Shown: positions 1 to 7,157 of the stretch, in pieces
Numbering within the stretch: position 1 is the stretch's first letter
Layout: the number at the start of each line of letters is the position of its first letter
Origin: GCA-002712965 sp913048525
GTDB lineage: Bacteria > Chloroflexota > Dehalococcoidia > Lucifugimonadales > UBA826
DNA: 10,931 nucleotides
Direction of reading: 5' to 3'
NCBI GenBank assembly: GCA_913048525.1
Contig: CAJWWP010000050.1
Span: forward strand, 1 to 10,931
Notes under the pieces: model-generated
The model's input: only the letters and a program-made list of their open reading frames with translations
What the model was told of the DNA's origin: nothing
The model's database searches: none
Translations under genes and position numbers: made by a program

Positions 1-377
1 GTAAGAATGGGATACCTACGCCTGAACATGTGTCAATAAACTATGACGGCGTTATTTCGGCTCTCCAAACGGTGGGTATGTTACCCGGCTCACCTGATAG
101 ACCAGATCAAATAGAAATTAGTGGGCGCCGATATCAGATCAACGCGGGACAATCGGGAGTTTGGCACCCTGCTATCAAAGAAGGCGATATAGTGGATAAA
201 GGACAATTTTTAGGCAGGCTGACTGATGTTTTTGGGGATGAGCTGGAGACGTACTACGCTCCCGAACGCTCTCTCGTCCTTTATTATTGGACTAGTCCCG
301 CTATTAATTATGATAGACAACCTCATGGCTATGATTGGCACACAGGCTTAATTAGCATGATAACGATGGAAGAGTAA
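1..377 (+). CDS. Succinylglutamate desuccinylase/aspartoacylase-family protein, C-terminal part (5' end outside window)
   Basis: The frame is open from the first complete codon (base 3), so about 124 C-terminal residues of a longer protein are visible. The GTG at base 30 is in frame but has no ribosome site and is not a believable start. The visible part resembles the C-terminal beta domain of the AstE/AspA-like branch of M14 zinc hydrolases. It has a GQSGVWHPAIKEGD stretch, then a VDKGQFLG turn, TDVFGDELE, and a TSPAIN segment near the end. Family members hydrolyse N-acyl amino acids or related amides, with zinc ligands in the N-terminal two thirds, which lie outside the window. So neither activity nor substrate can be judged. 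The stop codon TAA overlaps the ATG of the next gene, an M19-type hydrolase, by one base, indicating translational coupling. A deacylase-like protein beside a dipeptidase-like protein suggests hydrolysis of amide-linked compounds. Confidence 0.8.
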   Translation, partial: KNGIPTPEHVSINYDGVISALQTVGMLPGSPDRPDQIEISGRRYQINAGQSGVWHPAIKEGDIVDKGQFLGRLTDVFGDELETYYAPERSLVLYYWTSPAINYDRQPHGYDWHTGLISMITMEE

Positions 378-1387
378 TGACTAAACGAGAACATTCGTTA
401 TATTTGGCTCACGACCATATGTATAGGGCTGAGGATTTCAGACAGGATTTTGATGGTGGTGTGGGGCTCAAAATTGTGCATCTCGGTGTCGATTCCTGGA
501 TAGAAGCACCAAGTATTAGAGATTATGAAGCTGCTTACTACGTCAACACAGGTTTTTTGGCCCGTGGTCTGAAAAGATTTACTGAAGTTCTTGAGTTAGA
601 ACGCTCAGGAGAGCCTATAAAAATCGTGCGCAATGTCGCAGATATAAATCTAGCGGTTGAAGAAGATAAACTCGCGCTTATACTTGGATTTGAGGGGGGG
701 AAGATCATCGAAGAAGACGTTGATCTGCTTGACGCATGGTTCGCTCTTGGTCTTCGTCATATGCAACTAAATTGGGCTATGAGAAATAGTATTGGTGCCA
801 GTCAAACAGAAGAAGACGAATTGGACCAGCCTGGGCTAACCGAATTTGGTTTCGAAGTTATATCTCGAATGAATGACCTAGGAATTATCGTAGACGTGTC
901 ACATTCAGCTCCCAAAACGATAAGAGACGTCATAGATACCACAAGTAAGCCCCTTCTTAATTCCCATTCTGGGTCAAGATCACTAGCCGACAAACAACAG
1001 AATTTGTGGGATGATCAAATCACAGATATGGCCGAAAACGGGGGAGTTATAGGGATTCATTTTTGTTCAAGGCTTGTTCTTGGGGTAAATGGGGTTCAAT
1101 CCGAAATTGGGGATGTCGTGAGACAGATCGAATGCGTTACACAAATTGGTGGGATTGAAGTTGTTGGACTTGGACCCGATTACATGTTGAATTTTGAGGG
1201 TCGAGACGAGGATTATTTACGTAATACGAATCAGCTTGATATAAGTTGGACTAGAGGACTGGAAGACACCTCAGAAATTTACAACATTGTCGATGCTCTT
1301 AAAAAGGCGGGATTTTCAGAATCGGACATTGACAAAATAACCTCGGGAAACATGAAACGTCTTATCGGGGATGTTCTACCAAGCTAA
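377..1387 (+). CDS. Peptidase M19 (membrane/renal dipeptidase) family protein
   Basis: This 336-residue protein is within the usual M19 length. M19 enzymes are binuclear zinc TIM-barrel hydrolases of dipeptides, sometimes of other amides or lactams. Visible landmarks are an N-terminal H12-D-H14, the ILGFEGG strand with bridging E106, a LGIIVDVSH strand with H176, NSHS with H197, GLGPD with D268 and a C-terminal SGNMKRL motif. The H176-H197 spacing (21) equals that of human renal dipeptidase (His198-His219). Two positions differ: the first motif reads HxH where HxD is usual, and the position corresponding to human Arg230, which contacts the substrate carboxylate, appears to be Q208. These suggest a hydrolase with a different substrate. 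There is no signal peptide or membrane segment, so the enzyme is probably cytoplasmic. The ATG overlaps the upstream stop codon, with a GGAAGAG ribosome site at 368-374. Family call is firm; substrate unknown. Confidence 0.9.
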   Translation: MTKREHSLYLAHDHMYRAEDFRQDFDGGVGLKIVHLGVDSWIEAPSIRDYEAAYYVNTGFLARGLKRFTEVLELERSGEPIKIVRNVADINLAVEEDKLALILGFEGGKIIEEDVDLLDAWFALGLRHMQLNWAMRNSIGASQTEEDELDQPGLTEFGFEVISRMNDLGIIVDVSHSAPKTIRDVIDTTSKPLLNSHSGSRSLADKQQNLWDDQITDMAENGGVIGIHFCSRLVLGVNGVQSEIGDVVRQIECVTQIGGIEVVGLGPDYMLNFEGRDEDYLRNTNQLDISWTRGLEDTSEIYNIVDALKKAGFSESDIDKITSGNMKRLIGDVLPS

Positions 1388-1402
1388 AGCCTATATATTC
1401 TA

Positions 1403-1435
1403 ATTTTGTGTTTTGCTTTGATTGATTTTGTGTTT
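1403..1435 (+). repeat. Pair of 11-bp direct repeats upstream of the aldolase gene
   Basis: ATTTTGTGTTT occurs exactly at 1403-1413 and again at 1425-1435, start to start 22 bp, about two helical turns. It lies in the AT-rich 71-bp gap between the M19 stop and the aldolase start. Such phasing is compatible with a protein binding one face of the DNA. Low-complexity AT-rich sequence can produce it by chance, so this is a weak regulatory candidate. Confidence 0.3.
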
Positions 1436-1458
1436 AGTTTTTATTATTGGAGGTTAAT

Positions 1459-2253
1459 TTGCGTAAGAACAAAATTAAACAGGTAATGCAATCCAACCAG
1501 TTGGCATTGGGCGCTTATGTTGGTCTCGCTGATCCCCAAATAGTTGAAATAATTGGTATTGCTGGTTTCGATGCTGCCTTCATTGATATGGAACATACGG
1601 CTTTTGACCTGTCTATTGTTCAGCAGATGATAATTGCAGCCGAATTAGTTGGCATAGCACCTATTGTGAGGGTTTCTGATAGTGACCCTGGTTTCATATT
1701 AAGAGTCTTAGATATGGGGGCTCAAGGTATCGTAATACCTCATGTTGATGGCCTTGAAGGAGCCAAAGAGGCAGTTAACGCTGTGAGATATGCCCCAATC
1801 GGAACTAGAGGGGGTGCCGGTGGTACTAGGGCGGCTAGTTTTGGTGATGTTAGTTGGGCGGATCATGTTAGGACGTCAAATGAGGAAATTTTGCTTTCTG
1901 TCATGACGGAGGATACAAAGGCGATAGATCAGGTCCCTGAAATAGCGGCTCTTGATGGTGTTGATCTAGTCGCTCTAGGTCCCACGGATTTATCCCAGAC
2001 CCTTGGGGTCACAGACCCTTCAGATCCGAAGTTGCGAAGTGAAGTGGAGAGAATTGCCGAGGAAGTTAAACAGGCCGGAAACGCCAAATTGCAAATACCG
2101 ATGAATCATCCTGCATTTCCGCTCGGCCCTGATGATCTAGTTCGACTTGGGGTTGGATATACTCATGTTGCCCCACCCCCTCCCGCGATATTGATGAGAG
2201 AGATGAAGAAGTCTTTATCATCAATACACGAAGCTTTGGGGAGGTCTGACTAA
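1459..2253 (+). CDS. HpcH/HpaI aldolase/citrate lyase family protein (class II 2-oxo-acid aldolase)
   Basis: The TTG at 1459 is chosen as start: GGAGG at 1449-1453 ends five bases before it, and the family N-terminus begins here. An in-frame TTG at 1447 would overlap that ribosome site. The product is 264 residues, normal for the family. These TIM-barrel enzymes use a divalent metal and pyruvate enolate chemistry to cleave 4-hydroxy-2-oxo acids into pyruvate or another oxo acid and an aldehyde. Visible residues are DMEH (E45, H46), VRVSD (R71), the metal-ligand strand VMTEDT (E151) and GPTDLS (D177). They match HpaI His45, Arg70, Glu149 and Asp175 within two positions. The strand usually reading IET or IEH reads TED here. 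A PPPP run at residues 239-242 is unusual near the C-terminal helix that helps form the neighbouring subunit's active site. Probably cytoplasmic; exact substrate unknown. Confidence 0.9.
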   Translation: MRKNKIKQVMQSNQLALGAYVGLADPQIVEIIGIAGFDAAFIDMEHTAFDLSIVQQMIIAAELVGIAPIVRVSDSDPGFILRVLDMGAQGIVIPHVDGLEGAKEAVNAVRYAPIGTRGGAGGTRAASFGDVSWADHVRTSNEEILLSVMTEDTKAIDQVPEIAALDGVDLVALGPTDLSQTLGVTDPSDPKLRSEVERIAEEVKQAGNAKLQIPMNHPAFPLGPDDLVRLGVGYTHVAPPPPAILMREMKKSLSSIHEALGRSD

Positions 2254-2270
2254 TATCATAGCCAGTTCAA

Positions 2271-2314
2271 AATCCAGCGATTGCTAGGACTTCGGCTGAT
2301 TCCGTTCATTTTTT
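2271..2314 (+). terminator. Possible weak rho-independent terminator after the aldolase gene
   Basis: AATCCAGC at 2271-2278 pairs with GCTGATT at 2295-2301, giving a seven-pair stem with one bulged C and a 16-base loop. Six T residues follow at 2309-2314 after a seven-base spacer. The position, between converging genes and 17 bases past the aldolase stop, is right. The long loop, bulge and spacer make it weak. Confidence 0.3.
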
Positions 2315-2334
2315 GATACACGTAGAGATTCATT

Positions 2335-3903
2335 TCAGATGAGATCTATCATTCTTTCTGCGATCATCATAGTGGTAGCGTTTGTATTGGCCCTAATGCA
2401 GTCAGGCATGATGGAAGCATCAATAACTTTTAGATTGGTTGTTCCTCTCACATCACCAAACTGATTTACAACCGCTAGTTCGTCTGAGTCTGGTCCCATC
2501 TTGCAAGTCCCGGAGATATGCTGGCCGGTTGTAGCGTTTCTAAGTATCCAGTCATCAAGTTCATGATCATTGGATAGATCTACATCGGTTGGTTGAAGCC
2601 TTTGGCTAATAATGTTTGAGAAATGTTTTGATTCACCTAAATTAATTGCTTTACGCATTCCTTCACGGCCCCGTTCCAAGTCGAATTCTGTGCTGTAGTA
2701 ATTAAAATTTAGTTCGGGTTGTTCATTAACGTCAGATGATACCAACCGTAGGTGTCCTACACTTTCTGCCAGCTGCAAGGAGACTGAAATTTTTACCCCA
2801 ATTGGGGTATTTATGTCTGCATGATGACTTTGGGTAGACTCACTCAGCCGGTCTTCTACGCGGCTATCGGCTATAGCAAAGCTATTGAAAGACAGCTTCA
2901 TATCATTTCGTATTTCGGAGCCGGCTGCTGTGTAACGGGCTGAGACCTGGGTTCGTGGAGCCTCTGGGTCTTGTATATGCCCCTCTTTGACAGCCCAAAG
3001 AGCAGACATGATTGGGTGATCCCGAAGATTTGCACCAACCCCTGGATTATCTTTGACAACATTTATTCCTAATGAGGTTAGTTGATCAGCTGGACCTATT
3101 CCTGACAGCATAAGTAATTGAGGTGAAGCCACTGCACCTGCACTGAGAATTATCTGGTTTCCATAGACAGTAAATTTTTCTCCCTGGCTTTCAACCTCAA
3201 GTCCGCATGCAGAAGTTCCATCGAATATAATTTTCTGCGTGATGCAATTTGCCTTTATGGTTAAATTAAGCCGATGTCTGGACATCGTTAAATAGCCTAA
3301 ATTCGTGCTCCATCTAATTCCATTGGGATTATTAAATGGAGTCGGCCCAACACCGGTTACATCTGGGTGATTCTGATCTGGCCCGTCGGGGAATCCGGAG
3401 TCCTTACAGGCATCATAAAAGGCTACTTGTGATTCTATCCAATTTTCCCGTTTATGCCTTCGGGCGATTATCGGTCCGTCACTGCCGTGAAAATCACCTG
3501 AATAATCAAGGTCAGTTTCCAATTTTCTAAAATATGGTAAGACCTTCTGATAGCTCCACTCATTGTTTCCCATGTCATTCCACATGTCATAGTCTTCGGG
3601 CATGCCTCGTAAGAAAACTTGACCGTTAATAGAACTTGACCCTCCTATCACTCTGCCTCTTGGGACTGGCATGGGAGCTGCCTTTGGCGAAGGATTTCCC
3701 CAAAACTGCCAGTTGTGATCTTTCGTAATGATATCTGCGCCAGTGGAGAGGCCTATTCGTACTTCATCTGGTAGAGATTCAATGTCTGGGTAATCGGGCC
3801 CCGCTTCTATTAGAAGGACTGAAGTATCGGGTTTTTCAGTTAGTCTCGTTGCCAAAATTGCTCCCGCAGACCCGGCTCCGACAATAATGTAATCGTATTT
3901 CAT
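2335..3903 (-). CDS. GMC-family FAD-dependent oxidoreductase (choline dehydrogenase-like), copy 1
   Basis: From the ATG at 3903 this is a 522-residue flavoprotein, of normal GMC length. A GTG 45 bases upstream is in frame but has no ribosome site, and the ATG gives the standard N-terminus MKYDYIIVGAGSAG, matching the paralogue at 8277-9824. Visible are the dinucleotide-binding GAGSAG (9-14), the FAD-ribose acid E33, the first GMC signature around PRGRVIGGSSSING (81-94), the second signature SPQLLMLSGIGP (260-271), catalytic H462 in QHISGTCKMG, and N506 in RANTNAT. A His/Asn pair is as in choline dehydrogenases and oxidases; glucose oxidase has His/His. Such enzymes oxidise an alcohol and pass electrons to a quinone, another carrier or oxygen. 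There is no signal peptide. The substrate cannot be read from sequence, and choline is only one option. It is divergent from a 2-hydroxyacid dehydrogenase and convergent with the aldolase gene. Confidence 0.93.
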   Translation of the reverse strand: MKYDYIIVGAGSAGAILATRLTEKPDTSVLLIEAGPDYPDIESLPDEVRIGLSTGADIITKDHNWQFWGNPSPKAAPMPVPRGRVIGGSSSINGQVFLRGMPEDYDMWNDMGNNEWSYQKVLPYFRKLETDLDYSGDFHGSDGPIIARRHKRENWIESQVAFYDACKDSGFPDGPDQNHPDVTGVGPTPFNNPNGIRWSTNLGYLTMSRHRLNLTIKANCITQKIIFDGTSACGLEVESQGEKFTVYGNQIILSAGAVASPQLLMLSGIGPADQLTSLGINVVKDNPGVGANLRDHPIMSALWAVKEGHIQDPEAPRTQVSARYTAAGSEIRNDMKLSFNSFAIADSRVEDRLSESTQSHHADINTPIGVKISVSLQLAESVGHLRLVSSDVNEQPELNFNYYSTEFDLERGREGMRKAINLGESKHFSNIISQRLQPTDVDLSNDHELDDWILRNATTGQHISGTCKMGPDSDELAVVNQFGDVRGTTNLKVIDASIMPDCIRANTNATTMMIAERMIDLI

Positions 3904-4118
3904 GAGGGATATTCCATATAAGTTCACAGATATGTATGTTTCTTGCACGAAGATTGGCGAAGGATAACATTTCAGATAGTTTCGGGTATCTAACCCTATA
4001 AATAACTGATGGAAGATTAATCCGTCTATTAGGCATTAAAATCTCTTAGACTTATTGAATTGCGGAGGTCAAAATGAGAGTGAAAACACGAAAGTAAATC
4101 CTTATTTAAGGAGGCAAA
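3904..4118. promoter_or_regulatory. Divergent intergenic region between GMC copy 1 and the 2-hydroxyacid dehydrogenase
   Basis: This 215-bp gap must carry promoters for both flanking genes. On the plus strand TATAAA at 3997-4002 is a close match to a -10 hexamer, but no convincing -35 lies at standard spacing. I found no clear minus-strand promoter. The gap also holds a seven-codon reading frame with a strong ribosome site, listed separately. Confidence 0.35.
4074..4097 (+). CDS. Candidate seven-codon leader peptide (MRVKTRK) upstream of the dehydrogenase
   Basis: GGAGG at 4064-4068 sits five bases before an ATG at 4074 that opens a frame of seven codons ending in TAA. The peptide is basic, with two Arg and two Lys among seven residues. 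Only 21 bases separate its stop from the dehydrogenase ATG, which has its own GGAGG site. The two initiation sites are nearly identical (GGAGGTCAAAATG and GGAGGCAAAATG), so the first could be a relic of a local duplication. It could also be a translated leader affecting the downstream gene. Whether it is translated cannot be seen from sequence. Confidence 0.35.
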   Translation: MRVKTRK

Positions 4119-5072
4119 ATGCTTAATGTAGCCATATTGGACGATTACCAGGATAGTGCTCTTGAAATGGCAAATTGGGACACCTTGTCTGAAAAAGCAG
4201 AAATTACTGTTTTTAATGACCACATCCATGATCGTGAAGTCTTGATTAAGCGATTGAGAAAGTTTCAGGTGATATGTGCAATGAGGGAGAGAACACCATT
4301 TCCCAAAGAGGTTCTCAAGTCCCTTCCAAACTTAAAATTGTTGGTTACTACCGGGATGAGGAATGCCTCAATAGATATTGAGACTGCCTCCGAACTCGGC
4401 ATAACGGTTTCTGGTACTGAAGGACTTCCCTACCCGACTGCGGAACTTACCTGGGCATTGATTCTAGCGTTGGCGAGAAACATTACAGTGGAGCATCAAT
4501 CGGTTAAGCAAGGCATATGGCAAAAGGATGTTGGAGTTGGATTAAAAGGGAAAACCTTAGGAATAATAGGATTGGGAAACCTTGGCAGTCAGGTTGCCAT
4601 TTACGGAAATGCTTTTGGTATGGAAGTGATTGCCTGGAGTCAAAATCTGACCAGTGACCTGGCTAAAGGGAAAGGTGCCAAATACGTTTCTCTTGACACC
4701 CTGATGTCAGAATCTGACTTTGTGACTATTCACACCGTTCTCAGCCCACGAACTAACGGTCTCATAGACGGTTCCAAACTGAACTTAATGAAGAAGACAA
4801 GTTATTTGGTAAATACCTCTCGAGGGCCAGTAGTTGATGAAGATGCGCTAATTAAAATTCTGGAAGATGAGGGCATAGCGGGTGCAGGTTTGGATGTATT
4901 TGACCTCGAACCTTTGGAAAGTGACCACCCTTTGGTCCTCTCCGACCGCACTGTGATTACCCCCCATATCGGATATGTGACACGCGAAACCTACCAAATT
5001 TTTTTTGAACAAAGTTTGGAGTGTGTGAGTGAATTCTTATCGGGAACACCCGTGAGGATTATTAATAGCTAA
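4119..5072 (+). CDS. D-isomer-specific 2-hydroxyacid dehydrogenase
   Basis: This complete 317-residue protein is typical for the family, which interconverts D-2-hydroxy acids and 2-oxo acids with NAD(P)H. The Rossmann motif GLGNLG lies at 151-156, with catalytic R235 in NTSRGPVVD, E264 in DVFDLEPL and H283 in TPHIGY, the full Arg/Glu/His set. After the second Rossmann strand the sequence reads VIAWSQNLT (170-178), with serine where NAD-specific members usually have aspartate. This could mean NADP use or relaxed choice; it is an inference. Start choice is firm: AAGGAGG at 4108-4114 precedes the ATG by four bases. A cytoplasmic enzyme is expected. yajQ follows after 39 bases with no terminator, so the two are probably co-transcribed. 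A GMC gene is divergent upstream. Candidate substrates such as glyoxylate, hydroxypyruvate or other 2-oxo acids cannot be separated. Confidence 0.93.
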   Translation: MLNVAILDDYQDSALEMANWDTLSEKAEITVFNDHIHDREVLIKRLRKFQVICAMRERTPFPKEVLKSLPNLKLLVTTGMRNASIDIETASELGITVSGTEGLPYPTAELTWALILALARNITVEHQSVKQGIWQKDVGVGLKGKTLGIIGLGNLGSQVAIYGNAFGMEVIAWSQNLTSDLAKGKGAKYVSLDTLMSESDFVTIHTVLSPRTNGLIDGSKLNLMKKTSYLVNTSRGPVVDEDALIKILEDEGIAGAGLDVFDLEPLESDHPLVLSDRTVITPHIGYVTRETYQIFFEQSLECVSEFLSGTPVRIINS

Positions 5073-5111
5073 TATACTGTGTAAATCAAACATGAAAGGA
5101 GGTTGATCATA

Positions 5112-5597
5112 ATGCCATCATTCGACGTAGTTTCACGAACAGATTTGATGGAAGTGGATAATGCTATCAATGAGGTCAGGCGACAGGTCAGGCAAAGATT
5201 TGATTTGAAGGGAAGTAATTGCGAAATCGATCGTGCGGATAATGATCTAACTGTGATAGCAGACGACAATATGAAGCTTACCCAATTACAGGATTTGTTA
5301 AGACAAAACCTAGCACGTAGGAAAGTAGACAGCGGATCTTTTGATTTTCAAAAGCCGCAGAGTGCATCTGGTGATTCTCTTCGGCAAACGATTGTCATAC
5401 AACAGGGTGTTGATTCCGATTTGGCCAGAAAAATCAATAAGGCTGTGAAAGGCTCAAAAATCAAGGTACAAATTTCTATAAAAGGACCCGAACTTCACGT
5501 GTCGGGGAAAAAAAGAGATGATCTACAAAATACTATTGAATTCATAAAAAAAATGGATAATTCTCAGCCATTGCAATACGTGAACTTTCGTGACTAG
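5112..5597 (+). CDS. yajQ: YajQ-family cyclic-di-GMP/nucleotide-binding protein (UPF0234)
   Basis: The ATG at 5112 gives 161 residues with the characteristic family start MPSFDVVSR; AAAGGAGG at 5095-5102 lies nine bases upstream. A TTG at 5103 is in frame but directly abuts the ribosome site. Family hallmarks follow: EVDNAINEV (14-22), RFDLKGS (29-35), QTIVIQQGVDSDLARKINK (92-110), VSGKKRDDLQ (130-139) and the terminal PLQYVNFRD. YajQ proteins are small cytoplasmic proteins with two ferredoxin-like halves. In Xanthomonas and Pseudomonas, members bind cyclic di-GMP and interact with transcription regulators; in most other bacteria the role is untested. Length is close to the E. coli protein (163). 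It lies 39 bases behind the dehydrogenase gene, probably in one transcript, though I know of no functional link. It converges on the DUF1800 gene. Confidence 0.96.
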   Translation: MPSFDVVSRTDLMEVDNAINEVRRQVRQRFDLKGSNCEIDRADNDLTVIADDNMKLTQLQDLLRQNLARRKVDSGSFDFQKPQSASGDSLRQTIVIQQGVDSDLARKINKAVKGSKIKVQISIKGPELHVSGKKRDDLQNTIEFIKKMDNSQPLQYVNFRD

Positions 5598-5678
5598 CTA
5601 AACCTTCTCGGAAAACCATGTCTCGAAAATTTCGTGAGTCGTTAGATTTCGAAATTCTTATTCAAAAACGGCTCGATT

Positions 5679-7106
5679 TTAGCAAAGTTGAAACTCTTTG
5701 CTTGAAGAAATGATTTGGAACGCTTTGGTTATTATAGGTTCCGGTGCGGACGTAAAGGCACCGTCCGCAGAATAGGCGTGTTCCGCTATTGTCATAAGAG
5801 AATCATAGGTGTCGGGAGAAACTTCTAATTCTCCTAGGATAGCAATGCATTTATCCACTAATTCGGTCGGGCTAGTTTTGGTATTTATCGATTTGCCCAC
5901 CCGGGCCACCATTTTTTCCACGCCGGGGTTCGATAGATCCGTAATATATTTACTAGCAAAATTGACTCTATCTACAAGAGATCCGCTGGTGATCCATTCT
6001 TCACCCGTATGCCAACCCTCCACGGAGGGTGGATTTGTGAGCTTTTGGCCCATGAAACCACTTTCTTCCATTACTTGGTAAACAGTATTGTCGGCCCCAT
6101 CAATAACATTAAATTCATTTGTGTAACGTAGCGTGTTAACTATAAATTCAGCAGGACTTTTAATTCTGGTGAATCTTGATTGTTTAAAGAAATCTGAATT
6201 GAACAAGAATCGAAGCATTTCCCTGATGGAATAACCCGTCTCTCTATAAGCTTGTGATAATTTGTTTATGGCATCAGGGTCTTTTGGTGGGACATGTCCC
6301 CATTGTGGGACAGGTACCTCGTCGGCAACGAAATAATTGTAGAGATGGCGTGATACGAATTGAGCGGTTGCTTCCTGCTTACAGATGATTCGTATTATGT
6401 CATCTCCATTGAAGTTACCAGTTTCCCCCAGAAAAGTTTTTTCTCCTCCGTCGTGGTCGTTTTCGTCATATTCAAAGTGCCAGAAAATTCTTCCATAGGG
6501 CCATATAGAGTCCTTATTTCCCATAAGAGCCATATATTCTGAGTTTTCTATTGTCCACCCCGTGAATGCCCTGGCGCACTCCTTGATATCTTGCTCAGTG
6601 TAGTTACCTACACCCATGGAAAAGAGTTCTAGGATTTCCCTTCCGTAGTTCTCATTGATTTCGTTTTTGTGGTTCGTCTGATTATCAAGCCATACGATCA
6701 TTGCTGGATCTTTCGATAGTTCAATCAAAATATCGTCAAATTTCTCTAGGCCTTTGTCTCTGAACATATTGATTTGGTTGTTGATAGCACCAAAATTATT
6801 TATTTTCGGCTCAGCTGTGGCAAAAATGCCGTGCCAGAATAGGGAAATTTTCTCTTCCAGAGGTGAATCGGTGGTGAGCATACGGTAGGCCCAGTGCATT
6901 GGGTTATGATGCAGTTGAGCATGCATATTCGGATGTCTTCGGTAGATCAGGTCGTCGGTAACATGATCTAAACTCTCCCTATCCAAAAAATGATCAACCA
7001 GGTCCTCATAAACCATGGACTCGTAATAATCTAATTCATCAGGAGTTGCGCCAAAGCCTGCTCGTCTTGCCAAATGAGCCGCCAATTTTCTGTCCCGGGT
7101 CGCCAT
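5679..7106 (-). CDS. DUF1800 domain-containing protein
   Basis: The start is the ATG at 7106, preceded by GGAGG five bases upstream; a longer in-frame extension to 7154 would overlap that ribosome site. The 475-residue protein is DUF1800 over nearly its whole length. It has the N-terminal HLARRAGFGATPDEL (11-25), the EEKISLFWHGIFAT block (84-97), the hallmark NENYGREILELFSMG (151-165), ECARAFTGWTI (176-186), a HDGGEKTFLG segment (218-227) and NPPSVEGWHTGEEW (358-371). The biochemical function of DUF1800 is not established. It is commonly encoded beside a DUF1501 protein, often in organisms with secreted polysaccharide- or sulfatase-related genes. Here no DUF1501 gene is present, and a beta-propeller gene lies 51 bases upstream on the same strand, so they likely form a two-gene operon. 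No signal peptide is visible, so the protein is predicted cytoplasmic unless exported another way. Confidence 0.9.
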   Translation of the reverse strand: MATRDRKLAAHLARRAGFGATPDELDYYESMVYEDLVDHFLDRESLDHVTDDLIYRRHPNMHAQLHHNPMHWAYRMLTTDSPLEEKISLFWHGIFATAEPKINNFGAINNQINMFRDKGLEKFDDILIELSKDPAMIVWLDNQTNHKNEINENYGREILELFSMGVGNYTEQDIKECARAFTGWTIENSEYMALMGNKDSIWPYGRIFWHFEYDENDHDGGEKTFLGETGNFNGDDIIRIICKQEATAQFVSRHLYNYFVADEVPVPQWGHVPPKDPDAINKLSQAYRETGYSIREMLRFLFNSDFFKQSRFTRIKSPAEFIVNTLRYTNEFNVIDGADNTVYQVMEESGFMGQKLTNPPSVEGWHTGEEWITSGSLVDRVNFASKYITDLSNPGVEKMVARVGKSINTKTSPTELVDKCIAILGELEVSPDTYDSLMTIAEHAYSADGAFTSAPEPIITKAFQIISSSKEFQLC

Positions 7107-7157
7107 ATTTCCTCCATTCTCAGCAGTATTCCAATATAGTTTCAATTCCAACAAAAC

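Noticed and set aside
30..377. A complete 115-residue gene starting at the GTG at base 30
   Set aside because: The frame is open to the window edge, there is no ribosome site before the GTG, and the product matches only the C-terminal domain of a longer family. It is a gene cut by the window.
3904..3948. A 15-residue N-terminal extension of GMC copy 1 from the GTG at 3948
   Set aside because: No ribosome site precedes the GTG, and the ATG at 3903 reproduces the standard GMC N-terminus seen in the paralogue.
3836..4229. Small minus-strand genes covering the divergent region ahead of the 2-hydroxyacid dehydrogenase
   Set aside because: They overlap the starts of both flanking genes, have no ribosome sites and resemble no known protein; the gap is better explained as a promoter region.
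5628..5656. Terminator between yajQ and the DUF1800 gene (AATTTCG at 5628-5634 pairing with CGAAATT at 5650-5656)
   Set aside because: The stem has only two G/C pairs and a 15-base loop, and no T run follows on the plus strand. It is too weak to call as a terminator.
5748..6081. Reading frames opposite the DUF1800, NHL, GMC, M19 and reductase genes as additional proteins
   Set aside because: They are antisense to strongly conserved coding sequence, lack ribosome sites and show no recognisable motifs.
7107..7154. A 16-residue N-terminal extension of the DUF1800 protein
   Set aside because: A GGAGG site lies inside it, five bases before the ATG at 7106, where the family N-terminus begins.
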